DNA of 64,000 bases from Dromaius novaehollandiae (Eukaryota > Chordata > Aves > Casuariiformes > Dromaiidae). Shown in pieces: positions 25,245-37,600 of this stretch. The stretch is taken from positions 135,304,721-135,368,720 of the forward strand of contig NC_088098.1 in assembly GCF_036370855.1 (NCBI RefSeq), written 5' to 3'. The notes beneath the pieces were generated by a model. That model was not told the origin of the DNA. It made no database searches and was given only the letters and a program-made list of their open reading frames with translations. Position numbers and translations under genes: made by a program. Numbering within the stretch: the first letter of the stretch is position 1; each line of letters begins with the position of its first letter.

Positions 25245-27183
25245 CCTACATTCTGCATTTTCATACCCCAGACACCTGACTGCTCCGCTCCACTCTGATC
25301 TCTTTTCATATAGCCACTAAACCAAGCCTAGTAGTACACAATGGTCAGGAACTTAAGATACAAATTTAGGTTTCACTGTGAACATAAATAGCTTCTCCAG
25401 TTTCCTTTCCTTCTGAAATTTCCTGCCTGTGTTAACTGCTTAAAAGGGACAGAAATGATTTTGTGGATCAGGTAACTAGCATATTTCTTACCAGATCTGA
25501 GTAGAGACTGGTGCTCTGGGCTATAAGAACCAGGGTAGATGTGAAATAAAGACTGCTTCCAAAATCCAGCCCTAGACCATCTCATCTTTGTTGTTAACAT
25601 TTTTCAAACAGCAACACAATGCAATTCTTCACAATTCTGAGACACTGGTCTAAGCAAATGTTCTTCTAACTTTTTCAACTTGCAGACCCCTGAACATTTT
25701 CCAGTAGTGGTGCAGACCTCTGAAAGCAAACTGAAGCTTAATCATATAGGCTTCATCAGCTTTCATGGTTCATTCAGAGGCAGAACAAGAACTGAGGCAA
25801 GGAAATAAATAAGGTAAACAATGAAATACTGTTTAGGAGGCAGTGTTGCACACAGCCAAGCAGATAGGAAGCTGTTCCACATGATGTTACTCAGATCTGT
25901 TCACCAAACCCTTAAGGAGCCTTCTGATTCAAAACCTAAGAGAAGGCAACTTCAGTGAAGCAGCAGTCTGGATTCCAACAGACACTCAGGGTTTGTCTTC
26001 ATTCAGTTTAAAAGGTGCGACATCAGCATGCAGTAACTAACTGGCATAAGAAAAATCTAGTCTAGACAAGCCATATTCGCTGGAACCTGGTCTTTAACTC
26101 CTCTGGTTTGGAACTAATTAGGAGTATAAACTGCCTTCCCTACACTGAGGGACATTAGTCAACAAGCATTAGACCCCTTTTACTATCTTAGTCCAAATAA
26201 TACCTAAATAAAGCAATTTAGGGCATTTAATAGAAGACGTATGCATTACTGTTTATTAGCAGTGTAGTTTTTCATCGTTGGTTAGCAACTTCTACTTCCA
26301 AACAGAAGATTTTGCAGAATTTCACATCTGGTTAGGCCCCTTCTTTTTCCCTGTCTTTTTGGCACTTACTTACTTACATTTGCAGTGCCATATCACTCTG
26401 AAGTCTTCCCAAGGCTAGAACTCCAGCTTGTTTCTGTAAGTTTCACCTATCAAAGTGCTTTAGAATGTAGCTACCTCACATATCTGAAAATTGCCTCCGT
26501 TTGGACTGGCTTATCACTCTGTGTCGCATAACTGCAACCTTTCGGATCTCAAACTAAGCACCCGACGATATTTCTAATGTCTCCTAGCCTACAACATAGT
26601 TATTTTTGCTTTCTGAAACCTGACACTACAAGCAGAGAGATGTCCTTCTGGACAACCTCGGTCCCTTGCGCAGCCTTAAGAATTCCCAAACATGAGACCT
26701 TATGCACTTGCTTGCCTAAGGATGCCTCTGGAATTCTCTTCCTCCAAAGGGCTTCCAAAGGAGATGTCACCCTCAAAAAGTTAATGCTAGCAGATTAAAT
26801 ACTAAAGAATATGCCAAGTCTGCAAGGAGAAAAAATACTAATCTCAGCGTTCCATCACATCCCACTTTTTTATTGCTCATATTCAGGCATGTGTACGCTT
26901 GTTCTATGTGCTACTTTAAACAGCATCTGTAAGTCTTTAACAAAAAATAGTGTGTCTCACCTAACAAAAAATCCTAAATCAAACTGAATCATTTTTAAAG
27001 GACTAAGCTTAAAAATGTCAAGCTCAGCTAAAAGTGAAACTTCAAGTTCAGTGAAAGCACCAAAATCAAAATCACAGAATTCACTCTTTCTTTCAGAATA
27101 CTTAAAGGATAGGGAGCTTTTCTGATTCTCAGAAAGACTTCTGGCTCTCGGTAGGTGGTGCTATTGTCCTTCAATCTGTTCAA
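25242..27183. other. Intergenic, no gene recognised
   Basis: Short ORFs only. A stretch near 25.67-25.75 kb (GCAGACCCCTGAACATTTTCC onward) looks like an old interspersed repeat, but I cannot assign a family. Confidence 0.45.
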
Positions 27184-27467
27184 GGGGGGGGGGAAAGGGG
27201 GGAAAGGGGGGGAAAGGGGGGGAAAGGGGGGGAAAGGGGGGGAAAGGGGGGGAAAGGGGGGGAAAGGGGGGGAAAGGGGGGGAAAGGGGGGGAAGGGGGG
27301 GAAAGGGGGGAAAGGGGGGAAAGGGGGGAAAGGGGGGGAAAGGGGGGGAAAGGGGGGAAAGGGGGGGAAAGGGGGGGAAAGGGGGGGAAAGGGGGGGAAA
27401 GGGGGGAAAGGGGGGAAAGGGGGGAAAGGGGGGAAAGGGGGGAAAGGGGGGAAAGGGGGGAAAGGGG
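27184..27467 (+). repeat. G(6-7)A3 minisatellite, about 29 copies
   Basis: An unbroken array of 10-bp GGGGGGGAAA units, with several 9-bp GGGGGGAAA variants in the middle and at the right end, 284 bp long and purely purine on the plus strand. It produces long Gly/Lys/Arg (plus) and Pro/Phe (minus) repeat ORFs that are not genes. Any four adjacent units can form a G-quadruplex; the pure purine strand also favours triplex DNA. Confidence 0.98.
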
Positions 27468-29099
27468 ATGACTGAAGAGAATTATAAAACAATCACATTG
27501 CAATATATCTATAAACAAGTCAGGAATAAAAAAAATTGCAAAAATAACCCATTCTACATCATATTCTAAAATCCTATGAGTGCTCCCATCAAACAATCCA
27601 AAATACATTTGAAGTTTTTCTAAGGAGTAAGTTATGGCTATTAAAGCTGAACATATCTATAAACTGGTAATTTCAATACATGCTGTGAAGCCTGCAGAAT
27701 TTTATTTTAGAGCCCTGAGCACACTAAGAGGCCCTGATTGTCCAAACCAGCCTGGGCGCCCACCCTGGCTCCCTTTGCCGAGGAGTTACCCGTAAGGGCA
27801 GCCCTGGCCCCGTCCTTTCCTGGGCTACATCGTAGGGGGGCTGTGCCCAGCTGTCCTCTGAAGGCCCCATTACTGACTAGGTGGCCCAGAGGGACCCAGC
27901 CTGACGTCGGTCTCATCTCCAGTTCTGTTTCTGGTCCAGTCTCCTGCAGGTACCTCAAACATGTAGCAGCCCTGTCTCCTGCTGCTGACTGGGCCTCCTT
28001 GCCTCATCTGGGACTGACAGTGACAGGATCCACCGACACCACCCCAGCCCTGCTTAGACCCTGTGGGATGGCACTCCATCAGGTAGGGCACAGACTTGCC
28101 TGTGCTGTGGGCCCCCAGCCCGTTCTTCCTCACAGAGCGGTCCCACTCATGCTGTCCCCACACGTTAAGTGCAATGAACAACTGCATTCGTTAGACACAA
28201 AAGCACACAGTGGTCCAAGTCTACAAACACACAGAAATCATCCACACTGCAACACCACCATGATTAAGGAAAATCTAAAGGTAAAGTTTCATGCAGACTC
28301 ACCTCCCATCTCCTTCAGAAATACCTTAAAGGGACTGCCAACCTCAGGGAAAACCGATGAATGTTTGCTCTGTTCATTTCACTCATTCACTCACACATCC
28401 ACCCATCTTTTCTGGCCATGTGGGTGCATGTGCTAAGAGATCTGCTGGAAAGCAGTTTCTAGCAGCACATCTGGCATGAAGCTACCCTGCCCAAGAGCAG
28501 AGGAGGATCTGATACGCAGAGCTGATCTGTCACCCAATACCCACTCCTAGGATCTTGACTTTCAAAGAATATGAATAAAGTGGCCCAGCTCTACTGTACA
28601 CAGGAAGGACTCATGTTGCATTAGGATCAGATATTAGGGCTACAAAGATGAAGGAAGGTGAATTTTCAGTGTTTCAAATGAACAATTACCTTACTGTCCC
28701 ATTTTATTTCTCGAATAAGGAATAATACAGGAATTAATATCCACTGCGTGAATTAAGCCTAATCTCCTGAAAAATGCGCCAGTTTAAAGGAGTGTCTTAA
28801 AAATATTTTGCCAAACTCTTACTCTTTTGTGCAAATCTCTATTTCAGATAACTTATACAGAGCTGTAACTGACCTTAGCTGAACCCAAGTAAGTACATCC
28901 AAAGAGTTTGCTTTGATTTACTAAGTCAGTTAAGGCAGTTTAAGTTTTGAAGTCATCTCAGTTCAATCAGAAGATCTCCTCAAAGCTCTGGTTCTTGAAA
29001 GGAGATCAAAAGAATCTTTTCAGATGAAACTGTACCTGAATCGTAAGTCCATAATGCAAGAAATATTTAAGACACAGATAGTTAGTCAAGGAGCTATAT
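27468..29099. other. Intergenic, GC-richer block with a long but unconvincing ORF
   Basis: From 27.7 to 28.45 kb the sequence is clearly GC-richer than its surroundings and keeps a 232-codon plus-strand frame open (27738-28436). The translation is rich in Pro, Ala, His, Ser and Leu without domains, signal peptide or homologous look. It could be an unclassified interspersed repeat or chance. The rest is AT-rich with nothing recognised. Confidence 0.4.
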
Positions 29100-31424
29100 G
29101 CTACTTTTATTTGTAAAATATTTTTTCTAAGAGCAAAATACTGTAATTTTATTTTATAAAAGTTAGCAAAAAATGATACATTTCTAACAGAAACAAGAAA
29201 ACTATTTCTACATTTATTCAATTATTCAGCTCTCTTTTCAATATGGAAGCTAGAGGTATGCACCACATTAACAGATTTCAGTGCCAGACAGGTTATTCAA
29301 TAAATATATCATTCTACCATTAAAATCTATGAATGACAGTGGAAAAAATTTCATATAACTACTGAAAAAATATAAGCATTTCTGGCTTCTTCTGAGATTT
29401 GAAACTAGTCATATCTACACACAATATAAAAACTATTGGCATTTACAAGAAAGACTGTATAGAACAGTAACAGCAGAATTTGTTGGTAGTAAACAAGAGG
29501 AACCAAATTTCATAAGTTACTGACCAACAGCAGTACAACATTTCTCTGAGAATTAATCAGTTCAACCTTATTTCTTGAAGTCTGCCGAAGATATCTGCAT
29601 GGCAAGAAAAAGTTGGTAGGGGAAACATTAATTTCTTATTTGATAAGGACACTGCATATCCTAACTTGCAATAAAAAAAAAAAAATGTATTGTGATCCTT
29701 TAATGTATATAATAAACACTACCCATTTGTTATGGATAGAAGTTAAATGAAAACAACTAATCTCACTCCTATTTTACCCTATTGCTAATAAAAACAAAAA
29801 AAAACATAAAACCTTTGTCTTGGGGGACAGATCTAGTTAGATTCTGCTATGTACACAGACATAGTTTTGGAAGTCCCAGTTGCATCAGCTTTCAGGGATG
29901 AAATGTGTTCCTTATTGTGTCAGTCTTCTGAAGAGCTATTTTTCTGTGAAAAATCTGAACATCTGAGACTAAGCTCAGAGATGATATAAATGGCAAGGCA
30001 AGTTCACGCACCAGTTAGCCAACATGTAAAAAGTGACAGGACTGTGTGACTGATGCTGGAAGAAACAAACAACAGGAAAGCATATACAGAATATTTTCTC
30101 TTTTGGAAAAAAAAAAACCCAAACAAACTCCTTAACTTCTGTAAAACCGCTGTTGTTGAATTTCAGTTTATGAACAAAACTGAGGGGGATGTCAAATTGA
30201 ATGCATATAGGTATTAATTTCTATTTACGTATTTTTATTATTTTCACATCCCAGTAATTTCCAAAATGAGGTTTTGGGGTTTTTTGTTTGTTTGTTTGTT
30301 TTTGTAATTCAGCCCATTAATAACTCTTAGTGTTGTGTGAACATAAAGAAAGGCCAAGACAGGGATAATCACTAAACTCTGAGAGACGTGCAAGTTAACA
30401 AGGACAGGATGACAAGTCTTCAAAAATGCAGCCTAATAAGACAAAGTAATATGCCTAACCTTGGAGACCAGCAGCTGCAGACCTATATACTAAAAGCTAT
30501 GATCGTGAGCTGGGGAAGCTGTACCACTGATGCTGGTCATCTCCAAGTGCATACAAGCAGTAGAATCTCTATCTTAACTGGAGGACCAATGACTTGACAC
30601 TGATGGAAATTATTCTTTCTTAAATCTGTATTAGGATCCAAATCCTCTCGATAAAAGTTGTAGCAGATTTGCATTTTGTAGACATCAGTCATGAGACACA
30701 CATATGCCACTGAACAGTAGACCATGCCCCTGAAGACTTATTTTCTTTGAATTTACATCAAGAACAAACGGAACTAAATGTTGGGATGTCTGTCCTGGGT
30801 GCTTTTCTGAGTTTGCAGACCAGACCTAAATCAGAGGGAAGAAAACATTACTTACCAACAACTGTACTTACGTTGTTGTCTGCCTCCTTTCTTATCTTAC
30901 AACAAAGACTGCTACAGGAGGGAAAAAGTGAGAGATACATATATGACAAATTAGCTAGATGCAGTAACAATTGTATTTTCCTTTCTGCATTAGATATTAT
31001 GGGTTAAAATATCCAACTGTTTTATCAGATTTCCTTCCCCACACATAACGAGATACTCTTAACTGGCTATGAATCTTTCTCCAAGGAGGACCATCCCTTC
31101 TCTCCCCATTCCTATCTGCTTCTGCTGACTTGATGTGCAGCGAGTCTTCTGTAATCAAATTATTCTTTCAGAGTCAATGAATCTTGAAAAGAAGGTGCTT
31201 TCAGAAAAGTGCACATCACAAACGCTAGAGGGAACAGCCAGATGTCATCTCTTTGGGGAGCACGAGTCCTACTTATACAAGTAGTTAGGGTTCCTAGGTC
31301 TTCCGACAACTTTGGTCTCACGAAATATACTATTTAGTGCTGCTGACAACTCAGTGTAATAGGCATCTATGTGGGATTTATAAAAACCTACTAAACTAAT
31401 ATTTGAGACAGCTGCTGGAGGACT
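29100..31424 (-). other. BEND2: Probable BEND2 3' UTR and poly(A) signal candidates
   Basis: AT-rich sequence downstream of the BEND2 stop. Minus-strand AATAAA signals are seen at 30234-30239, 29213-29218, 29148-29153 and 29106-29111. Which one is used cannot be told from sequence, so the UTR is about 1.2 to 2.3 kb if one of these is right. Nothing else coding was seen here. Confidence 0.45.
30281..30304 (+). repeat. (TTTG)n short microsatellite
   Basis: About four TTTG units preceded by GGGTTTTTTG, within the presumed BEND2 3' UTR region. Confidence 0.85.
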
Positions 31425-31660
31425 TCAGTCTGTGAGATTGATAGTGTCACTTTCGTATGGCTTTACTGAAGTGGGACTCTGTGGAGGACTTTTTTCGCTC
31501 GCTGGTGGCATTGCCAAGATTCTCCTGCGCATTCCAACTGTAGCCTTTTTAAGGTCATGTCTGAGACTGCGGATTGTGCTGTTTATGGCAGCCACGCATG
31601 CCTTCCAATCATATCCAGTTTCCTTCAGATCAAACGATGGGTAGTTCTCTTGAAGAAAGT
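31425..31660 (-). CDS. BEND2: BEND2 coding exon 13 (BEN domain 2, second half, stop)
   Basis: Begins DFLQENYPSFDLKETGYDWK and continues with ACVAAINSTIRSLRHDL, the C-terminal half of BEN domain 2, paralogous to exon 10. A basic then Pro/Ser-rich tail of about 45 residues ends in DTINLTD before TGA at 31427-31425. The acceptor is TTATTGTTAG. The tail end resembles the Ile-x-Leu-Thr form of SUMO-interacting motif. Confidence 0.93.
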
Positions 31661-34600
31661 CTAACAATAAACAAACATATAAGAGCAAGTTATCAATTAT
31701 TTAGGCAAGCTATATTCTCCTTATGGTTTTTTGGATGTAACTAGGCCAAAATAAGTGCATGTTACCAAAACAGGACAGCTAGGCACATTATTAGGCTTAA
31801 AGAGCCAAAGCTAGAGGGCAGATTTTTTCCCCTTCTCTTATTTATTTTGAAATACTTACAAATAACAAAAGGTCTAAAGATTAAAAATGAAATATGCAAA
31901 AAGGGCACATAACCATCATGTGGGCTGGATCCTTTAAAGTGTGGAATAGCTTCAGCCTCTAATGCAGTCAACAGAAGCAAAGGAGGCTCAGCCTCCATTT
32001 CAGAATGCCTAGTATTTGGCAGGATCAAACCCTCCTCTCAAAGATCTCTGACAACCATATTCACTAAAAGGAAACACAGTAATTTAACAGAACACAGAAA
32101 CAATGGTGACAGGAAAACTGTAAGAGTTTGTTCCTTATTGTGCTGTAAGAAGATCAGGAAGCAAATACTTGATGAAGATAGCAAAATATGATACATAAGG
32201 TAACGCTGCTGCAACTTTCTCACCTTCAACATCTAAAATGAGTAGTTTTAAGAACAGATTTTAATTTATTACTGAGGATTGTCCTTGTGAGCTTAACTGA
32301 ATTACATCCTTTCTCTCAGCAAGCACCTAAAAACTCTAAGCAAGTACCAAAAAGGAATTCTCAACTGTAATTTCAAATCAAAAGTATGACTGTTTCTATC
32401 TCCTTTGATCAATATAGTTTCATCTTAGCAGAAGGAAAGGTATGGCTACTTGGTACTATTTCAGTTTTGTTCTTCCTTTGCTCTCATATATCCTAACAAG
32501 TAACAGTTTAACAGTTGTTTTATTTCCCATGTAGCCTGCGGCTCCATATCTGGAGACCGATTTTGCCTGAAAAGTGTGGGTCAGAAGGAAGAAAAGAGCT
32601 GAGAGGAAAACCTGTGCCCTTGCAGATTGCTCCGAGTGGTTTGGATCACTCAAAAGAGAAAGCTCCTCAGAGTCCTATATTCCCAGGATGCTCCTGTAAT
32701 GAACTACACTGATGAAGGATACACAGGCTGCTGGCTTTAAGTAGCAGCCAGGATCCCTTCCCCTACATCCCTGAGAGCAAGTTCCAAAAACAAACAAAAA
32801 ATTCCAGAACGCTGGCTTCAGAGTTACAGCACAGACCAAGAACTCCTACCACTAGGAATAGAGCTAGGAATTCCTACAAAGCCTTAGTACCCAGCCCACA
32901 GAACAGCTTTTTAATTATGTCTTTTCTTTTGCAGAGATCAATTAATTGTTAAGACTACTGCAAGCCTGTGCAAAGCCCCTCTCTGCTCTGCAGGATTGCA
33001 TTCGGGGAGTAGGTGCTGTCATCCAATCAGGCTATGCATAATTGCTATGTTAATTCTATTGCTGCTGTCATAGTTCTGCTTGCTTTAATCCAGCCTTGCA
33101 GGAGGGAATGACAGGCAAACAGAAGACTCCCTCTAAGGAAGGGGCATGCATCAGTGTTCCAAAATCCTTAACACTGTATCGACAATGATGCAGAAGGCAG
33201 CACCCTTACTGTAACTCCAACTGTAACTTCCCCTCCCCCTGCTTCTGGAATAGGATTTGCCAGCAGAACAAGGCACTAAGCAACTTCCTGAAGGCATTCT
33301 GTATTCATGCAAGCTGAGGAAATTGCAAAGTTGTCTACATCCACACAATGGAACAGGCCGTTATACAATATTTGACGTGCTTCAATGAAGAACAGTTATC
33401 CGAACTGCTCAAATAGGTCAGTTTCAAAATGCTGCCCATTCACTTGGCAACAGTCCTTATCCTACCTGTAAGCTTCTACACAACTAAGTCATTTCTACGA
33501 CTTTTTCCTCTCAATCAAGCCTGTTAAGTAAACAGGGACAGCTGACCTCTCAGCCCTTAAAGGGGCAAGGCACTTGGATCCATTCCCTTCCAATCACAGA
33601 GTCACTCATGGGGAAAAAGCTTCTCCTAATATTCAGTCTGAATCTCCCATTTCAATTTGTGCCTGTGGTGTCTTGTCCTCCCACATTCATTGCTACAAAG
33701 AGCTTGGCTCTACCTTCTTAGTAACCTCCTCATAGGTACTGGCAGGCTGCTATTAGGTCCCCTTGAAGCCTTCTCTTTTCCAGACTGAATAAGCCTAGTT
33801 TCCTTGCAAATATTCCAATCCCATGACCATCTTAGTTGCCCCCCACTGAACTCCTTCCAGTTTACTAATGTCTTTTTTGTACTTGGGGACCCAAAATTGC
33901 ATGCAGTAGTCCAGATGTGGACTCACCAGGGCAGAGCAGAGGGGAAGGAACACTTCCCTTGATCTGCTGGCATTGTTCTTCCTAATGCAGCCCTGGATAC
34001 CGTCGGCACCTTTGCCACAAGGGCACACCACTTGCTCATGTTCAACTTGGTGTCCACCAGGACCCTCAGGGCCTTCTCTTCAAAGCTGCTCTCCAGCTGG
34101 TTGGCTCCTAGCCTGTCCTGGTGCCTGGAGTTATTCCTCCACAGGTGCAGGACTCACGAGGTTCCACTCTATTTCTCCAGCCTGTCAAGGTCCCTCTCTC
34201 TCCAGCCTTGTCAAGGTCCAGGACAGACCACTCTTGCGCTTGCAGAATGTGGTCCTTAAAGGCCTACCAGCTTTCCTGAGCTTCTCTCCTCTTCAGAGCT
34301 GTCTCCCATGAGATCCCACCTACAAGTTTTCCAAATAAGCCAAAGTCTGCTCTCTTAAACTCCAGAGTTTTAACTCTATTACTTGCCTTCCTCACTCCTT
34401 TCAGAACCTTGAGGCCCATTAATTCATAGTCTCTACAGCCAAGGCTGCCACCGATTATCATACCCCAACCTATTCTTCATTGTCTGCCAAGTGCAGCAGA
34501 TCCTGCTGCATGTTATCCCTGGTTGGCCCCTCTTGCATCTGTATCAAGAAATCCCCAACACCCTCCAGAAACCTCTGGGACTGTCTGCATCCCCCTGCAT

Positions 34601-37600
34601 TGCGCTTCCAAGCGGATTTCAGGGAGATTAAAGTGCCCTCATAAGAGCCAGCTTTGTGATTTGAAGACTTCCCTGAACTGTTTGAAGACAACTTCATCCA
34701 CTTTCTCCCAGCTTTTTACACTGCTTGTACTAATATCTGACAGAGGAGTTTTGTAGACTTATTTCTGAAGCTGCATGGTGTGTTCATAAGATACAAAATT
34801 AATCACTCTTGTTAATTTCCCCATACTATCCTTTGAATAGAGCTTTTCTGACATACCTCTGAGGGCATTAATTCTGTTGCAGTCCAGGGGACTCATGCCG
34901 CGTTCAAGATTACCATATACATTGCTTTTCACCAGTACATCTTCCGTGAAGAGATGACGAATTAGATAGCGAGCTGACAACTCTGGCCGAGACTTCCCCT
35001 TAGCTACGTAAATGACTGAGAAAGGCAACTGAACGTTGCGCCAAGGACTCCCAAGAAGTTCTAGAAAGGATGTTGGAAAGAAAAACCATTTTGTTCATCC
35101 AATACTCATCATGCTTTTACATTAAAACTAGGACATGAAATTTTTTCTCCTGAAACTACTGTACTTGCTTAGAAAGACCAGAAGAAAACCATAACAACTG
35201 CACATTTATGCATCACACTTTTCATCCTGAAAAATCTCAAACTTGGGGAAAAAAAATACAGTACAGCTAACACTAAGCTGCAACTGCTTCTGGAAATATC
35301 ACACCTAACTAACCAGACCACTCCTGCGAAACAAGCTGAAGGTGGAGGAAAGGAAGAATTTTTGGTGAGATATCTGATCTGGTAAGTTGGGGGGGGGGGG
35401 GGGCCACAACACTTTTGCACTTTGCTACCTCAAAAATGTGATGGATTAAAAATGCATGAAAAGCTATGTACACAAGTAGATGGACTGAACCTGCTGCTCT
35501 TAGAACAGCTAAGGTCCCTATAATCAAACTGCAGACAGACATCAAAATAGCAGAGAAAAAAAAATGTGCCTGTTCTACAACGGTATAACAGTGTTTCTGA
35601 TACACCTTCAGCAAAGCTAACAATGCCACCTGCATTATTAATGATTGCTTTCTGCATTGTTTTCTCTCACGTAAAAAGAAAATGTTATTCCACATAAATA
35701 AATAAATAAAAGCTCCAATTTTGCAATGATGCTTAGATCCTGTAAACATTCTGAAAACAGAATAAATATTTTTAATTGCTTCAACTTGACTCCACTGCAA
35801 ACATTACTAAAGAAAGCAAAAAGAATAGCAATTCAGGAAGTCTACGGAGTCAAGAGTAATCCTAACAAATCTTGGATGCAGTAGTAAATCTGCTTGAGCC
35901 CCAAAATGATTTTAATTGAATTATTTCTATGCTCAACTAACCTCAGATCATTTCCCTTGAAGCTCTCTACAGCCATCATATGCAATACATGGAATTTTTT
36001 CCATTGAAGCATTTGTATAGTGCTCATTTTTGTTAAAAAAAAAGTTAAGGCAGCTTTAGGATTAGTTATTGCCCTAAACCGTCAGTTTTATAGAAAGAAA
36101 GATGTATTCTGTAAATTACAATACCACTTGATAGATATTCTGAGCCAGTTCACTCCATTAGAATAGAATCTGTCAAGTAAGAAAATGGGACAGCTGCAAA
36201 ATAATTCTTGAAACAGTGAGAGACTGAACAGACTATCTTACAACCAAACTTTCCACTCTTTTAGAGGATATGTATTATGAGAAATGTGTAGATGAGAACA
36301 TGTGTTCTGTTAGCCAGAAAACACTCCTGTTTGTTCCCAAGAAAACACACTAAATAGAGAGAGCATGACTGCCTTAAGAGGACAAGAAGTGCGACATAGC
36401 TCAGCAAATCCCTTTTACTACATAATTTCACCTACAGTACCATCTTCTGCTTCTCACTGCCCATTTAAAATACTATGTGCATAAATGAAAATTTCTCAGT
36501 TTACCCATAGGTTCCAGAGACTGGAGCTTCTTGACTGAAGGTGTATGGAAAGCTTCTGGAAATTTATCCCATCCTGAATTCTGTAGTCTGTCATTTTGGT
36601 CATTTGCAGATTTGTAGGTGGTCATTTGCTGAGAGTTTTGAGAATTGCCTTCGCTATCCTCACTACAATTTAAATCTACACAAAAAGACGTATCTGGAGT
36701 GTCAGCCAATTTTTCTTTCCCTTCAGCTGTCTCCTGAAACATATAAATGAGGTTAACACATGTACTAGGAAAAGCCTACCAGTTTTCTAATTAGTGTTCC
36801 AGTTCATTTCCCAATTAGTATAAATTAGATTCCACATATTTACAGTATAGCTAGTCCTGCATTTCAGCTATTAAAGCCACAGGTGAAGCAGGCACTAAAC
36901 ATTTATGGATTTGCAGATAGCATTTTAGAAGCAGAGGTAAATGGAGTTACAGGTGTTTTGGCAGTGATGTTTCCATCAATATAAAGCCTGGAAACGCATG
37001 ACTAGATAGGTCTGATGGAAAGTCTATGAAAACAGTGCTAGTAGTTACACATTTAAGCTCTCAGTCAAATCTGATCCTACTTGTGCACAACATTTATGAT
37101 AATTTCCTTTGAGTATCTTATGTCTTCACAACTCTTATTAACTGAATGCTAAACAGGAGAGCAGGAAGAGGTGGAGAAAGGGAAAGCGATATGCTGCCAA
37201 TATTCCCCTATGGTACTGGTGCTGGAATCAGCAGACCTATGCTAAGTCATGCAAAGATGGAACCCAAGGAGTCTCTAATTGGAGCATTCACATTGTGCGG
37301 AGTTTAAATAATTAATTAGAGAATGAAGTACAAACAACATTTAATAATTGATCACCTTGAGATAACTTACTGGGTTTATTTTTGTTTCAGAGCGTAAACA
37401 GCGGATCATGGCATTGACGTTTGTGATACAGGTTTTCCAGTCTTTTCCATATTCACTTAAATCATAGTTTGGAAAGTTAGCTGCAAGAAATTCTGCATAT
37501 AAAATGTAGAAAGACTTTTAAGTTTTATGACAAAAAAAAGCAGCATTTAAAAGCTTTCTAACTTAGAAAATGCTAATAAATGCCTGTATTAGGAACTTTA

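Noticed and set aside
27028..27608. Pro/Phe/Leu/Ser-repeat and Gly/Lys/Arg-repeat ORFs
   Set aside because: They are translations of the G7A3 minisatellite.
1..31000. RAI2 coding exon to the left of BEND2
   Set aside because: That gene has one long coding exon; no ORF of suitable length or look exists in this interval.
33795..34031. Minus-strand ORF of 78 codons as an extra BEND2 exon
   Set aside because: It is CR1 polymerase C-terminal sequence, and exons 12 and 13 join in frame without it.
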